From: Legionella fallonii LLAP-10 | GTDB lineage: Bacteria; Pseudomonadota; Gammaproteobacteria; Legionellales; Legionellaceae | Length of the DNA stretch: 64,000 bases | Assembly (NCBI RefSeq): GCF_000953135.1 | Contig: NZ_LN614827.1 | Coordinates: 2,261,001 to 2,325,000 of the forward strand | Direction: 5' to 3' | Part shown: positions 38,152-46,534 of the stretch, piece by piece | Position numbering within the stretch: the first letter of the stretch is position 1 | How the letters are laid out: every line of letters begins with the position of its first letter | Notes under the pieces: model-generated | What the model saw: the letters and a program-made list of their open reading frames with translations, nothing else | The model's database searches: none | What the model was told of the DNA's origin: nothing | Program-made: the position numbers and the translations under genes

Positions 38152-38581
38152 AGAATTCAAAAAGCTGTTATTAAAAATTGCTCAATTGTCGTTAAAAGAC
38201 CAAAATTGGATTTTGAATCAATTATCGCCTCGTCAGCAAAAGCAATTTGTCCAGCAGCAAGGGATTGTATTACTGGACAAAGCGCGAAAATTTCGTAAAT
38301 TACCCCTTTCTCAATTACCATTGGCTACCCACGCGCCACAATTACCTGATGTATGTAGCGGGCTGATGCGACTAGAACCGTTTTATATAGCCATCATTTT
38401 AGAGCAAGGGAATTTCTCCTGGACTCAACATTTCCTACGAAGTAATGAGCAAGGTGAACAAATAAAACGACTCATTGAAGAAGTAGTCTGCATGCTTAAA
38501 CCGGCAACCAAAGCACATGCATTTCAGCAATGGCAAAGAGAATTAAGTTTTAAAGAACAGTTGGAGCATCTCCATGACTAA
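38144..38581 (+). CDS. Unrecognised protein in the FliG position
   Basis: A 145-aa soluble, helical, basic protein between fliF and fliH, overlapping each by 8 bases. Normal FliG is about 330 aa and sits in this slot. Here I see no FliG C-terminal torque domain with its charged residues. At best there is a weak echo of the FliG middle domain in LEPFYIAIILEQG. It may be a drastically reduced FliG, or a functional stand-in like the SctK subunit that joins the sorting platform to the ring in non-flagellar type III systems. It is clearly a gene: coupled, coding-like and without a membrane segment. Confidence 0.75.
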   Translation: MNKEFKKLLLKIAQLSLKDQNWILNQLSPRQQKQFVQQQGIVLLDKARKFRKLPLSQLPLATHAPQLPDVCSGLMRLEPFYIAIILEQGNFSWTQHFLRSNEQGEQIKRLIEEVVCMLKPATKAHAFQQWQRELSFKEQLEHLHD

Positions 38582-39233
38582 GATATTGAAAAATGCAGTA
38601 ATCAGCTCAGAAGTTATGTATATAGCCAATGTCAATGCCGTTCCCCCATTCAATTTAAATGCAGATCTTGTGCCTGAACCAGAACAGTGCTCGTTTCTGA
38701 ATATTGAAGAGATAGAGGCCATAAAAAATGAAGCATACCAACAGGGTTATGACTTAGGCAAGGAAGAAGGTCAGGCCATGGTCGAACAGAGAATGTTTCA
38801 TTTAAGGCAACAAATTGAAGCCGCTTTGCAGGCAATACCTCAAGCCATAGAACAGAATCGTTTGGCGTTAAATCACGAAATAGCAGACATAGTACTGCAT
38901 ATAGTCCAACAATTTTTTATTGAAAACGAATCTAATCCTCAGGTGGTAGAACAGCAAATAAACCAATTACTAAAACAATTAAATAATAAACAATCAATAG
39001 AGCTTTATTTGCATCCCAAAGAAATTGAACTATTACAAAATGGAGAAATTCAACTCCATGCCAACCATTTAACTGGCTTCAAAATAAAAGCAAACGATAA
39101 TTTAGCTTTGGGTGGTTACGTTATTAAAACCGAACATGGTATTTTCGATGGCAACATAGAAAAACAGATAGATCGGTTGAAAACATTGCTATTACGGTTA
39201 AGACACAGGGGCCATCATGCACCCGTGGATTAA
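38574..39233 (+). CDS. fliH: FliH-type regulator of the export ATPase
   Basis: A 219-aa cytoplasmic stator of the FliI ATPase. It has the QQGYDLGKEEGQAMVEQRM region with glycine-spaced helices typical of FliH, a long helix, and the C-terminal domain (SIELYLHPKEIELL, GGYVIKTEHGIFDGNIEKQIDRL). It overlaps fliI by 17 bases. Confidence 0.88.
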   Translation: MTKILKNAVISSEVMYIANVNAVPPFNLNADLVPEPEQCSFLNIEEIEAIKNEAYQQGYDLGKEEGQAMVEQRMFHLRQQIEAALQAIPQAIEQNRLALNHEIADIVLHIVQQFFIENESNPQVVEQQINQLLKQLNNKQSIELYLHPKEIELLQNGEIQLHANHLTGFKIKANDNLALGGYVIKTEHGIFDGNIEKQIDRLKTLLLRLRHRGHHAPVD

Positions 39234-40509
39234 ACAACTATCGGCCATCGAACGCCTCGGGGAAATTGAGCAGTTTATAGGATTAAAAATGGTTGCTCAC
39301 GGACCTCCTCAAGCATTTATAGGTGAGGTCTGTGACATTTTAGATCACCATTCGCAACCGATAATGCAAGCTGAAGTCGTGGGGTTTGAACAAGGAAAAG
39401 TGTATTTAATGCCTTATGATAATGCGGCTATTCGCATGGGCTATCAAGTCAGAGCGACTGGCGCTCCATTTTCTATCGCCGTTGGAGCTAACTTGCTCGG
39501 GCATATAGTCGATGCCTTTGCTCTGCCAATAGACCAGCAGGTTAAACTGTATTGCGATCATAATATTCAAACGAAAAATAAAAAAACAAATCCTTTTAAA
39601 CGTGAGTCTATTTCAGAACGGCTCTCTACAGGAATTCATGCAATAGATGGCCTTCTTCCATTAGGTAAAGGACAAAGAATAGGAATTTTTGCGGGTAGTG
39701 GCGTTGGAAAAAGTATGCTATTAGGCACAATAGCGCAGCAGATTAACAGCGATGTTAACGTGATTGCCCTAATCGGAGAACGAGGCCGGGAGGTCAATGA
39801 ATTTATTACGCATTATTTAAATGAAACGACCAGAAAAAAATCGGTTTTAGTCGTTGCCTGTAGTGATGAATCAGCGCTAATGAGACGTCAGGCTGTATAT
39901 ACAGCCACAGCAATTGCCGAATATTTTTGCCAACAAGGAAAAAATGTTCTGTTATTTATGGACTCTATTACTCGCTTTGCCATGGCACAAAGAGAAATCA
40001 GCTTAAGTTTAGGGGAACCCCCGACTGCCCGCGGCTACACGCCTAGTGTTTTTTCACTTTTGCCAGGAATTATAGAACGCACAGGTAATTTTAAGCATCA
40101 AGGAAGTATTACTGCTTTATACACCGTTTTGGTCGAAGGAGATGATTTTAATGAACCACTGGCCGATCATATGCGTGCACTCTTGGATGGCCATATTGTA
40201 TTAAGCCGAGAGTTAGCGCAACAAGGTCATTATCCGGCGATTTCTATACTGCAAAGTGTTTCACGTTTAAGTAAACAACTTCTTTCTGTAGAAGAACAAA
40301 AGATAGTGCAACAAATTGTCTCCCTGCTCAGCATTTATCAACAAAATAAAGACTTAATTCAATTAGGCGCTTATAAACCAGGTTCTAATATCCATTTAGA
40401 TAATGCGGTGCAACGCATTCAAGCCATCAATGAGGTCTTAATCCAAAGTGAAGGCCCTACCTTATCCGGTGTTGATCTCGTCAATCGCTTTAAGGAGATC
40501 ATCCAATGA
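39217..40509 (+). CDS. fliI: FliI-type export ATPase
   Basis: A 430-aa ATPase of the F1-beta-like family that powers unfolding and delivery of export substrates. Walker A is GSGVGKS (Lys165), Walker B is VLLFMDSITRFAMAQREI with the conserved SLGEPPTARGYTPSVFSLLP after it, and the catalytic Glu lies in LIGERGREV. All active-site motifs are intact, so the export machine should be energised. Confidence 0.96.
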   Translation: MHPWIKQLSAIERLGEIEQFIGLKMVAHGPPQAFIGEVCDILDHHSQPIMQAEVVGFEQGKVYLMPYDNAAIRMGYQVRATGAPFSIAVGANLLGHIVDAFALPIDQQVKLYCDHNIQTKNKKTNPFKRESISERLSTGIHAIDGLLPLGKGQRIGIFAGSGVGKSMLLGTIAQQINSDVNVIALIGERGREVNEFITHYLNETTRKKSVLVVACSDESALMRRQAVYTATAIAEYFCQQGKNVLLFMDSITRFAMAQREISLSLGEPPTARGYTPSVFSLLPGIIERTGNFKHQGSITALYTVLVEGDDFNEPLADHMRALLDGHIVLSRELAQQGHYPAISILQSVSRLSKQLLSVEEQKIVQQIVSLLSIYQQNKDLIQLGAYKPGSNIHLDNAVQRIQAINEVLIQSEGPTLSGVDLVNRFKEIIQ

Positions 40510-40934
40510 ATCAATCATTAAATGCGCTCATGACTAAATTAGCCTGGCAACGTAATGAACTCCATACTCATTTGCACGCGGTGGATAACGAATCGATTAA
40601 AGTAAAACAGCAATTAGAAGAGATAGAGCAGCAAGTCAATCAATCATCAACCCGCTCTTCCACCGAAATTAACCCAGAATTGGAAATTAGTAGACTTAAT
40701 TTTATTACTCTATTGCAACAGCAAAAAGAAGAGTTAATGGGAGCATTGAAAAACCATCAAGCCTTAGAAAGCAAATTAAAGGATAAGTTACAACGCGTTA
40801 TGACTGAAATACGCATGTTAGAAAAATACTTGGATAGAGAACAACATAGCCAAAGAAAACAGCAAGAGAAAGTCCAGGAACAACACTTAGAGGAATGGGT
40901 GATACAAAGAAGGAATACTTATGAAGATCAGTGA
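40506..40934 (+). CDS. fliJ: FliJ-type ATPase stalk protein
   Basis: A 142-aa, almost entirely helical coiled-coil protein right after fliI (4-base overlap), as FliJ always is. FliJ sits in the FliI hexamer like the F1 gamma stalk. Sequence conservation in this family is low, so the call rests on position, length and the coiled-coil pattern (QQLEEIEQQVNQ, KLQRVMTEIRMLEKYL). Confidence 0.8.
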   Translation: MNQSLNALMTKLAWQRNELHTHLHAVDNESIKVKQQLEEIEQQVNQSSTRSSTEINPELEISRLNFITLLQQQKEELMGALKNHQALESKLKDKLQRVMTEIRMLEKYLDREQHSQRKQQEKVQEQHLEEWVIQRRNTYEDQ

Positions 40935-41574
40935 GCCGTTAGTAGCAACGCCACAGCAAACATCCACTAAATTATCATCATCGCAAGATAATCTAGATTT
41001 TGAACTATGGCTTAAAACACCAACGAAACAAAACAGTGGCGATGAATACTATTGGCAGCATCAAGAGCAATTACAACAATCAGCGTTACAATTTGATTCG
41101 CTAACGTTAGCACACCAGCAACAACAAAATATAAAAGTTAGTTCTATTCAGTTAGCCTCCCAATTAACTGATTTACAAATCATGGATAGGCCAATAAATC
41201 GCGATAGTCTTAATGTCCTGCATGAGGAAATAAACAAGCCTGGTTCGTCTGCTGCTGAGGCACTCAACCTGTTAATACAAACGGAACAAAAGTCATCACC
41301 AACAATAATGCCTTGTGAAGTAAATAGTTCCTCATTAAGCATTAGGAACTCCATGGAACGTAAAGAAATTAAAGTAATTAATGATTCGAATGCTCGTTAC
41401 ACATTTAAAAATCATCATCTCTTTATTCAAGATCAAGAAGCAGAATTAACTCTTAACAATCAAGGGATGGATGCAAAAGAAGAAAAAGAACTCATTCAAA
41501 CGATAAAGACGTTCCTAAAAGATAAAGGAATTGCCCTGAATAAGTTAATTATTAATGGAGTAAAATATGACTGA
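40921..41574 (+). CDS. Protein in the FliK position (hook-length ruler slot)
   Basis: A 217-aa hydrophilic, Gln/Ser-rich protein between fliJ and flgD, overlapping fliJ by 14 bases. FliK lies here in many operons and is usually 350-450 aa with a conserved C-terminal domain that contacts FlhB. Here the C-terminal 60 residues (LTLNNQGMDAKEEKELIQTI) are folded-looking but not clearly that domain. It may be a short ruler or an unrelated export substrate. Confidence 0.6.
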   Translation: MKISEPLVATPQQTSTKLSSSQDNLDFELWLKTPTKQNSGDEYYWQHQEQLQQSALQFDSLTLAHQQQQNIKVSSIQLASQLTDLQIMDRPINRDSLNVLHEEINKPGSSAAEALNLLIQTEQKSSPTIMPCEVNSSSLSIRNSMERKEIKVINDSNARYTFKNHHLFIQDQEAELTLNNQGMDAKEEKELIQTIKTFLKDKGIALNKLIINGVKYD

Positions 41575-41938
41575 ACCCGTTAGCGCCACCGGAATAGACC
41601 AAGCTGATTATTTAAAGCTGTTCATGCAAGAGCTTACTTATCAAGACCCGCTAAAACCGGTAGATAACCGTGAGTTTATGGCGCAAATGGCGCAATTTTC
41701 CTCATTACAAGAAGCAAGAACGACCAATGAGCATTTAATACAATTGCTCGGCATGACGAGCGGCAATCAAAGCCTGAGTTTATTGGGAAAAAAAGTAAGG
41801 CTTAAAAATGTTGAGGGTGAAGGTCGTGTATCAACAGTAGAATTTCATGACAAGGAACCACCGCAAATTACAGTAATTATGAACAATGGCGAAATCCCAA
41901 AGGTAGAGCTCGGACAAATTATTGAAGTAAAGGATTAA
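41567..41938 (+). CDS. flgD: FlgD-type hook scaffold, short form
   Basis: A 123-aa protein with the conserved FlgD N-terminal region YLKLFMQELTYQDPLKPVDN and MAQMAQFSSLQEA. Ordinary FlgD is about 230 aa with a Tudor/FnIII-type C-terminal half. Here only a small beta-rich remnant follows (LLGKKVRLKNVEGEG). It still probably caps the growing hook, as it lies directly before flgE. Confidence 0.9.
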   Translation: MTEPVSATGIDQADYLKLFMQELTYQDPLKPVDNREFMAQMAQFSSLQEARTTNEHLIQLLGMTSGNQSLSLLGKKVRLKNVEGEGRVSTVEFHDKEPPQITVIMNNGEIPKVELGQIIEVKD

Positions 41939-41939
41939 C

Positions 41940-43208
41940 ATGACCAATACCTATTATACCAGTTTATCTGGAATGCTTGCTGCTAGTTATGGTTTGCAAA
42001 ATACATCAAACAATGTGGCCAACATGCAAAGTCCGGGCTTTAAACGAAGCGATGTATTTTATTCTTCTTTAGGCAATGGTAGTGGTGAAGAAGGATTAGG
42101 CTCGGGAGTCTGCGTCGAAGGAACCGCAACCAATTTTAGTGATGGTAAATATTTGGAAACCAGTAATCCATCTGACTTAGCAGTAATAGGACAAGGTTTC
42201 TTCATCGTAAGATTGAAATCAGGTGAACTACTTTATACCCGAGATGGGGAGTTTGGCTTTAATAATGATGGAGTTTTAATTGATAGACACAGTGGTGGTC
42301 AGGTTCAAGGCTATAACAAAGCAGGAAATCTGGTTCCCATTCATGAGAAAGGCCCCAAAAATGCTCCTGGTAAGGCAACTCGTGAAATTTTTCTCAAAGG
42401 TCAATTTATCCTTAAGGAAAAATCAGACACAGAAAAAAATCAGCCGGGATCGTTTAAAAACAAATATCAAGACATTAGTTTTTCCGTTATCAATGTCTTT
42501 GATGCTGAAGGTAAATCCCATGAGCTAAAGCTGCAATTTCAATCGACACCTGTGTTAGTGAATGGCGATAATACCAATATTCCTGATGATGGCAACAGCT
42601 GGGATCTGGTAGATATTACTTGTGGTGATGCAAACATTAATTTTTCTTACGATCAAAAGGTTATTTTCAATGGCATATCTCAAGGAGCCCAACTGGAGCA
42701 TAGCACCATTCGCTTTACTTTAAACGGAACACAGGATATTGCCTTGCAATTTGGTAATTTTAAGGATGGATCAGATAATTCTGTCCAGCTGAAAGAATCC
42801 AAGTTAAATCCGGAAGGTACAAAAATAGAAAGCCTGCAAAATGATGGTTATGGGGAAGGGAAACAAATCAGTTTTTCTTTCGATGAAAACGGCCTGATCT
42901 CTTATAACTATGATAATGGGCAATCAATAGAGGGAACTCATGTTGGTTTAGCACGTTTTGATGACTTAGAGCACACTTTAGTACAAACCAAAGACAATTT
43001 ATTTAGAGCAAAAAGTGATCAAGGTATACACCTGGGACGCGCTAATCGCGATGGATTTGGCAGTATTAAAGCAAAACAAATTGAAACATCCAATGTAGAC
43101 TCAACTACCGAGTTCGCCAATATCGTTATTTTACAAAGGATGTTTCAGGCTTGCTCGCAAATAATGGATATAGACAAACAACTACTCGAAGGACTTGAAT
43201 CGAAATGA
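41940..43208 (+). CDS. flgE: FlgE-type hook protein
   Basis: A 422-aa hook subunit of usual length. It has the N-terminal signature SNNVANMQSPGFKRSDVFYS, the VIGQGFFIVRLKSGELLYTR motif, a variable middle, and the C-terminal QIETSNVDSTTEFANIVILQ and helix. It lacks a Sec signal and is the most distal structural gene in the locus, so any surface structure built here would be a rod plus hook. Confidence 0.94.
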   Translation: MTNTYYTSLSGMLAASYGLQNTSNNVANMQSPGFKRSDVFYSSLGNGSGEEGLGSGVCVEGTATNFSDGKYLETSNPSDLAVIGQGFFIVRLKSGELLYTRDGEFGFNNDGVLIDRHSGGQVQGYNKAGNLVPIHEKGPKNAPGKATREIFLKGQFILKEKSDTEKNQPGSFKNKYQDISFSVINVFDAEGKSHELKLQFQSTPVLVNGDNTNIPDDGNSWDLVDITCGDANINFSYDQKVIFNGISQGAQLEHSTIRFTLNGTQDIALQFGNFKDGSDNSVQLKESKLNPEGTKIESLQNDGYGEGKQISFSFDENGLISYNYDNGQSIEGTHVGLARFDDLEHTLVQTKDNLFRAKSDQGIHLGRANRDGFGSIKAKQIETSNVDSTTEFANIVILQRMFQACSQIMDIDKQLLEGLESK

Positions 43209-43915
43209 TTAAGCCGTTTAGATTAATTAGCTCTAGTGAAATGGCACAATTCAAAGCTCATTTCGCCCAAGTGCTTGACGATTGGAATGCAGAGTATGCC
43301 ATGACTCCTCTGGCACTCAGTATCACAGCGCCACCTCACGATTATATAGCGCATGATGGCTTAACTATTTTTAATGAAAATAACCATTTAGCCATAGTTG
43401 AAGAACATTATTTGTCTGTATTCAATCAAACCCTATTCAGTGAAAATCACTCTTGTTTTAATGCGATTAGCCAGAAGCTCATGCTGATGTTAGTAAGTCG
43501 CTTACTCAAAATAGAAGAATGCAGTATTACAGAAACAATACAATCATCACCAAGTTGGTTTTATAAGGGCTCTACCTGTCTTTTTTTAACCTTGCATGCA
43601 CACCACAATAATGTAACGTTTATTTTAAATCCTGCTTGGGTTTATCAGCATTTATCTCCTTATCAAAAAGCAACACATGATTTGTGTTTCCTAGATGATG
43701 CCTTGGCAGAAGAAGCATTGAAGGTAGAGGTAACACTACTTCCTTTTAATTTACCCATAGAACATCTGTTGACAATACAAGTTGGCGATGTGCTTGTTAC
43801 CGATCATCCAACGAGTACTCCTTTGCAAGTCATTCATCAAGGCGAGTTATTAACACAGGCCGATCTAGGCCAGTCTTCACAACAAAAATCAATATTATTA
43901 AAGAGGTCTTTATGA
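43205..43915 (+). CDS. FliM/SctQ-like C-ring protein
   Basis: A 236-aa protein in the fliM slot, overlapping flgE and fliN by 4 bases. The C-terminal 70 residues (VEVTLLPFNLPIEHLLTIQVGD) are a SpoA domain as in FliM, FliN and SctQ. The N-terminal part lacks the FliM middle-domain GGxG motif that binds FliG, and the protein is about 100 residues shorter than FliM. Its layout is closer to SctQ of injectisomes. Confidence 0.75.
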   Translation: MIKPFRLISSSEMAQFKAHFAQVLDDWNAEYAMTPLALSITAPPHDYIAHDGLTIFNENNHLAIVEEHYLSVFNQTLFSENHSCFNAISQKLMLMLVSRLLKIEECSITETIQSSPSWFYKGSTCLFLTLHAHHNNVTFILNPAWVYQHLSPYQKATHDLCFLDDALAEEALKVEVTLLPFNLPIEHLLTIQVGDVLVTDHPTSTPLQVIHQGELLTQADLGQSSQQKSILLKRSL

Positions 43916-44214
43916 GTATTACAGTAAAAAAAATAACATTAACTGAACAACAGTCACAAAATGAAGGTCAGATAATCAACAAAAACTATCTAGGTTTAGT
44001 GGGTAATATAGAAGTACAATGCAGTGTCCGTATTGGTACTTTAAGTATGACTATTGCTCAGTTAAAACAACTTCAATCGGATCAGGTGCTCCACTTAGAT
44101 CAAAAAACTCATGAACCCATTGAACTGATTCTGAATAATAAGGTCATAGCCAAAGGAGAATTAATGAGCCATGAAGACCATTTTGCAATACAAATCACCG
44201 AGGTTACCAGTTGA
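43912..44214 (+). CDS. fliN: FliN-type C-ring protein
   Basis: A 100-aa protein consisting mainly of one SpoA domain (NIEVQCSVRIGTLSMTIAQL, PIELILNNKVIAKGELM), the normal FliN core that docks the FliH-FliI complex. It has no CheC-like or chemotaxis-binding extension. It overlaps fliO by 4 bases. Confidence 0.88.
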   Translation: MSITVKKITLTEQQSQNEGQIINKNYLGLVGNIEVQCSVRIGTLSMTIAQLKQLQSDQVLHLDQKTHEPIELILNNKVIAKGELMSHEDHFAIQITEVTS

Positions 44215-44546
44215 TGTGCCGCATTTCAGCCTTTCTTTTATTCTTTTTTCTTCATTCGCTCTATGCAGAAGAAGCAATAACGTTTAAAAAAGAACTTGTT
44301 GCTTCGAACTCATGGACTCCTTACGGCATTATTTTGCTTATTTTAGTGATGGCTTTACTTGTTCTCGCTAAAAACTCAAAAAGAATAATCCCTACCAATA
44401 ACCAGTGCAGAGTCGTTGAAAAAATATCAGTCCATCATAAAACTAAAGTTTATGTTATTGCCTATCAAGACCAAAAATTCTTAGTGGCAGATAATCAAAA
44501 CTCACTGGCAATACATGCCTTAAAAAATACATCCACAGAATCATGA
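44211..44546 (+). CDS. fliO: FliO-type export gate assembly protein
   Basis: A 111-aa protein with a signal-like N-terminus (FLLFFFLHSLYAEEA), one membrane helix (about residues 38-53, YGIILLILVMALLVLA) and a small basic cytoplasmic domain. That is the FliO layout. FliO helps assemble FliP and is absent from injectisomes, so this locus derives from a flagellum rather than from a virulence-type III system. It overlaps fliP by 4 bases. Confidence 0.82.
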   Translation: MMCRISAFLLFFFLHSLYAEEAITFKKELVASNSWTPYGIILLILVMALLVLAKNSKRIIPTNNQCRVVEKISVHHKTKVYVIAYQDQKFLVADNQNSLAIHALKNTSTES

Positions 44547-45355
44547 GCAATAAATACCAATTAATGAGCATCCAACATATATTCCATCAGAAACAGACAT
44601 GGTTGCAAAGAACGATAGACCGTATGAAGTGCCATAGAATGCACGCCCTCCTCTTGCTATTATGTTGCCCGGCCATAAGCATAGCAGCAAACGGTACTAG
44701 CATAGGTCCTATTCATTTTGATCAAGATCATATATCACCGGCGTTACAGGCTTTTGCTGTACTTACGGTTTTAAGCCTGGCGCCCAGCATATTAATTATG
44801 CTGTCTTCGTTTACCAGGATAGTTGTTGTACTTTCCATGCTGCGTAATGCTCTGGGATTACAGCAAACACCGCCGAATACCGTCATCATTAGTCTGTCTT
44901 TATTTCTTACTTTATTTACTATGATGCCTGTAGCACAGTCCATTTATAAGGAATCCTATAAACCTTATGAAGCACATCAAATTGATACTGAAACAGCATT
45001 GGAAAAAGCAACTAAGCCATTGAAATTATTTATGGTAAAACAGACACGAGAAAAAGACATGCAGGTGATTTTACAATTAGCGAAGGAACCTATGCCCTCC
45101 TCTGCCGAAGACATTAAATTATATCAATTGATCCCCGCATTTTTATTAAGCGAATTACAGACCGCTTTTCAAATTGGCTTTATGATATTTTTACCCTTTT
45201 TATTAGTCGACTTGATTGTTTCTGGCATTTTAATGACCATGGGTATGATGATGATGCCGCCAGTAACTATCTCCCTGCCCATTAAAATATTATTGTTTGT
45301 ATTAATTGATGGTTGGGATTTAGTGGTTCAAGCTTTGGTGGGAAGTTTTCACTAG
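44543..45355 (+). CDS. fliP: FliP-type export gate protein
   Basis: A 270-aa protein that is the core pore of the export gate. It has a cleavable signal (MHALLLLLCCPAISIAA), four membrane helices and the family hallmarks SFTRIVVVLSMLRNALGLQQTPPN and LLVDLIVSGILMTMGMMMMPP. The ATG at 44543 overlaps the fliO stop but leaves 32 residues before the signal; starts at 44624 or 44639 would give a standard signal. It closes the operon, and a scrap of its 3' part is duplicated at 48353-48410. Confidence 0.94.
   Translation: MSNKYQLMSIQHIFHQKQTWLQRTIDRMKCHRMHALLLLLCCPAISIAANGTSIGPIHFDQDHISPALQAFAVLTVLSLAPSILIMLSSFTRIVVVLSMLRNALGLQQTPPNTVIISLSLFLTLFTMMPVAQSIYKESYKPYEAHQIDTETALEKATKPLKLFMVKQTREKDMQVILQLAKEPMPSSAEDIKLYQLIPAFLLSELQTAFQIGFMIFLPFLLVDLIVSGILMTMGMMMMPPVTISLPIKILLFVLIDGWDLVVQALVGSFH
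45197..45258 (+). repeat. Source copy of the duplicated fliP segment
   Basis: This part of fliP (TTTTATTAGTCGAC to ATGATGCC) recurs at 48353-48410 with a few changes and one deleted ATG codon. Confidence 0.8.
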
Positions 45356-45703
45356 TTCTCTATCGAAATTTGTTGGTAACTTCTCAATAAGCCCGGGGAA
45401 AAATGCCATCCCAAACGAAGTGATGGATGTGCAAATTATACTGTCTTGAGGAGCTCTCACTTCGTTCGAAATGACGTTTCCTGTATTGATTGAGAAGTTA
45501 GATTTGTTGTGGAAACTGTAAAATAACATAATTATTTTTTATTTTATTTTCATAAGGATAATTAACAAAACCCTGTTCAAAATGGTTAAGTAATGGATAC
45601 TTGTAGCAATATAATGTATACTGTGCTCGTATTTTTACAATATCTTGAGTAATAATACCTGTGTTCACGTATCTCAAGACGTAATCAAATATCTAAGGAT
45701 GAT
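45356..45703. other. Gene-free 348-base gap after fliP
   Basis: The gap holds the inverted-repeat element at 45377-45500 and an AT-rich stretch before the next gene. That stretch should carry the next gene's promoter, but I cannot pick out the boxes with confidence. Confidence 0.5.
45377..45500. repeat. 124-base nested inverted-repeat element
   Basis: Perfect 12-base outer arms (TAACTTCTCAAT and ATTGAGAAGTTA) enclose a second perfect pair (AACGAAGTGA at 45414-45423 and TCACTTCGTT at 45467-45476). No coding potential. It looks like a small non-autonomous or MITE-like element. Confidence 0.65.
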
Positions 45704-46534
45704 ATGAAGAATAACGTACCTTATGCAATATTTTTAAATAATTTTCATGCTTGTACATTACCTCAGAAAATTCAAAAAATACATAATTTGATTGGCTCGG
45801 GCAAGATTGAAGTTATTATACAATTGGCTGAATTAGATACAGCGTTTAATGAAATATGTAGGTTACCTGATTTTAATGAACAATGGATATCTGCCTGGAG
45901 CACGTATGGTGTGCTCATTACTAATGATGTAGATAAAAGGCTTTATGATCAGCCTAGAGCGAATAATAAATTTGAATTACTGCTCGGTATTTATTATTAC
46001 TACCAAGCTTTAGATACCGCGAGTAAATTCAAAAAAGATTATTCTGCTAGTGAAATCAATTATCTTGAAAGAGCTATTAAATATAAGTCCATTCATGCGT
46101 GTCAGCGATATATTAAATATGTTTATAGTCAATTTATTGATAGTAAATATGAATATAGCAATGAATTGTTTTGTAAAGTAATTAGACAAATTCAACCGCT
46201 ATTGCCTATATATGGCTGTTATGCTTATATTATGTTGACCGAGGCCTATGTTCGTTATGGACTATTTTTGAAAAGTTGTGGCCATACGGCTGATACAAAT
46301 AAGGCGTTTTCATCTGCATTACAAGCTAGCCAACAAGCACAAAAAACATTTCAGCTTAATAGTGTGTCAATTTATAATGCAAGCTTTGGTGGAACAATAG
46401 CAGAGAGTAATTCTCTAGGACTAAGTGATATCGAAGATATATCAATATTAGTGCAGAATTTAGAACAGGGTGTAGAGCAAGAAGACCTCCTTAATATCTA
46501 TAAGGAAGCCTCCCCCGCTTACACTCTTAATTAA
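45704..46534 (+). CDS. Hypothetical protein, putative secreted effector
   Basis: A 276-aa soluble protein with mostly helical, TPR-like sequence (YYYYQALDTASKF, YLERAIKYKSIHACQRYIKY, AFSSALQASQQAQK). This pattern recalls Legionella DUF5630-type proteins, but I am not certain. It has no signal peptide or membrane helix. The C-terminus (EQEDLLNIYKEASPAYTLN) has a Glu-rich patch followed by small and polar residues, as in many Dot/Icm substrates. The ATG has AAGGA about 6 bases upstream. It is convergent with the YopJ-like gene and overlaps it by 8 bases. Confidence 0.65.
   Translation: MKNNVPYAIFLNNFHACTLPQKIQKIHNLIGSGKIEVIIQLAELDTAFNEICRLPDFNEQWISAWSTYGVLITNDVDKRLYDQPRANNKFELLLGIYYYYQALDTASKFKKDYSASEINYLERAIKYKSIHACQRYIKYVYSQFIDSKYEYSNELFCKVIRQIQPLLPIYGCYAYIMLTEAYVRYGLFLKSCGHTADTNKAFSSALQASQQAQKTFQLNSVSIYNASFGGTIAESNSLGLSDIEDISILVQNLEQGVEQEDLLNIYKEASPAYTLN

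Noticed and set aside
27397..45355. Injectisome (virulence type III secretion system)
   Set aside because: The locus has FliO, rod proteins, FlgA, FlgH, FlgI, FlgD and FlgE, and no secretin, needle or translocon gene. Its ancestry is flagellar.
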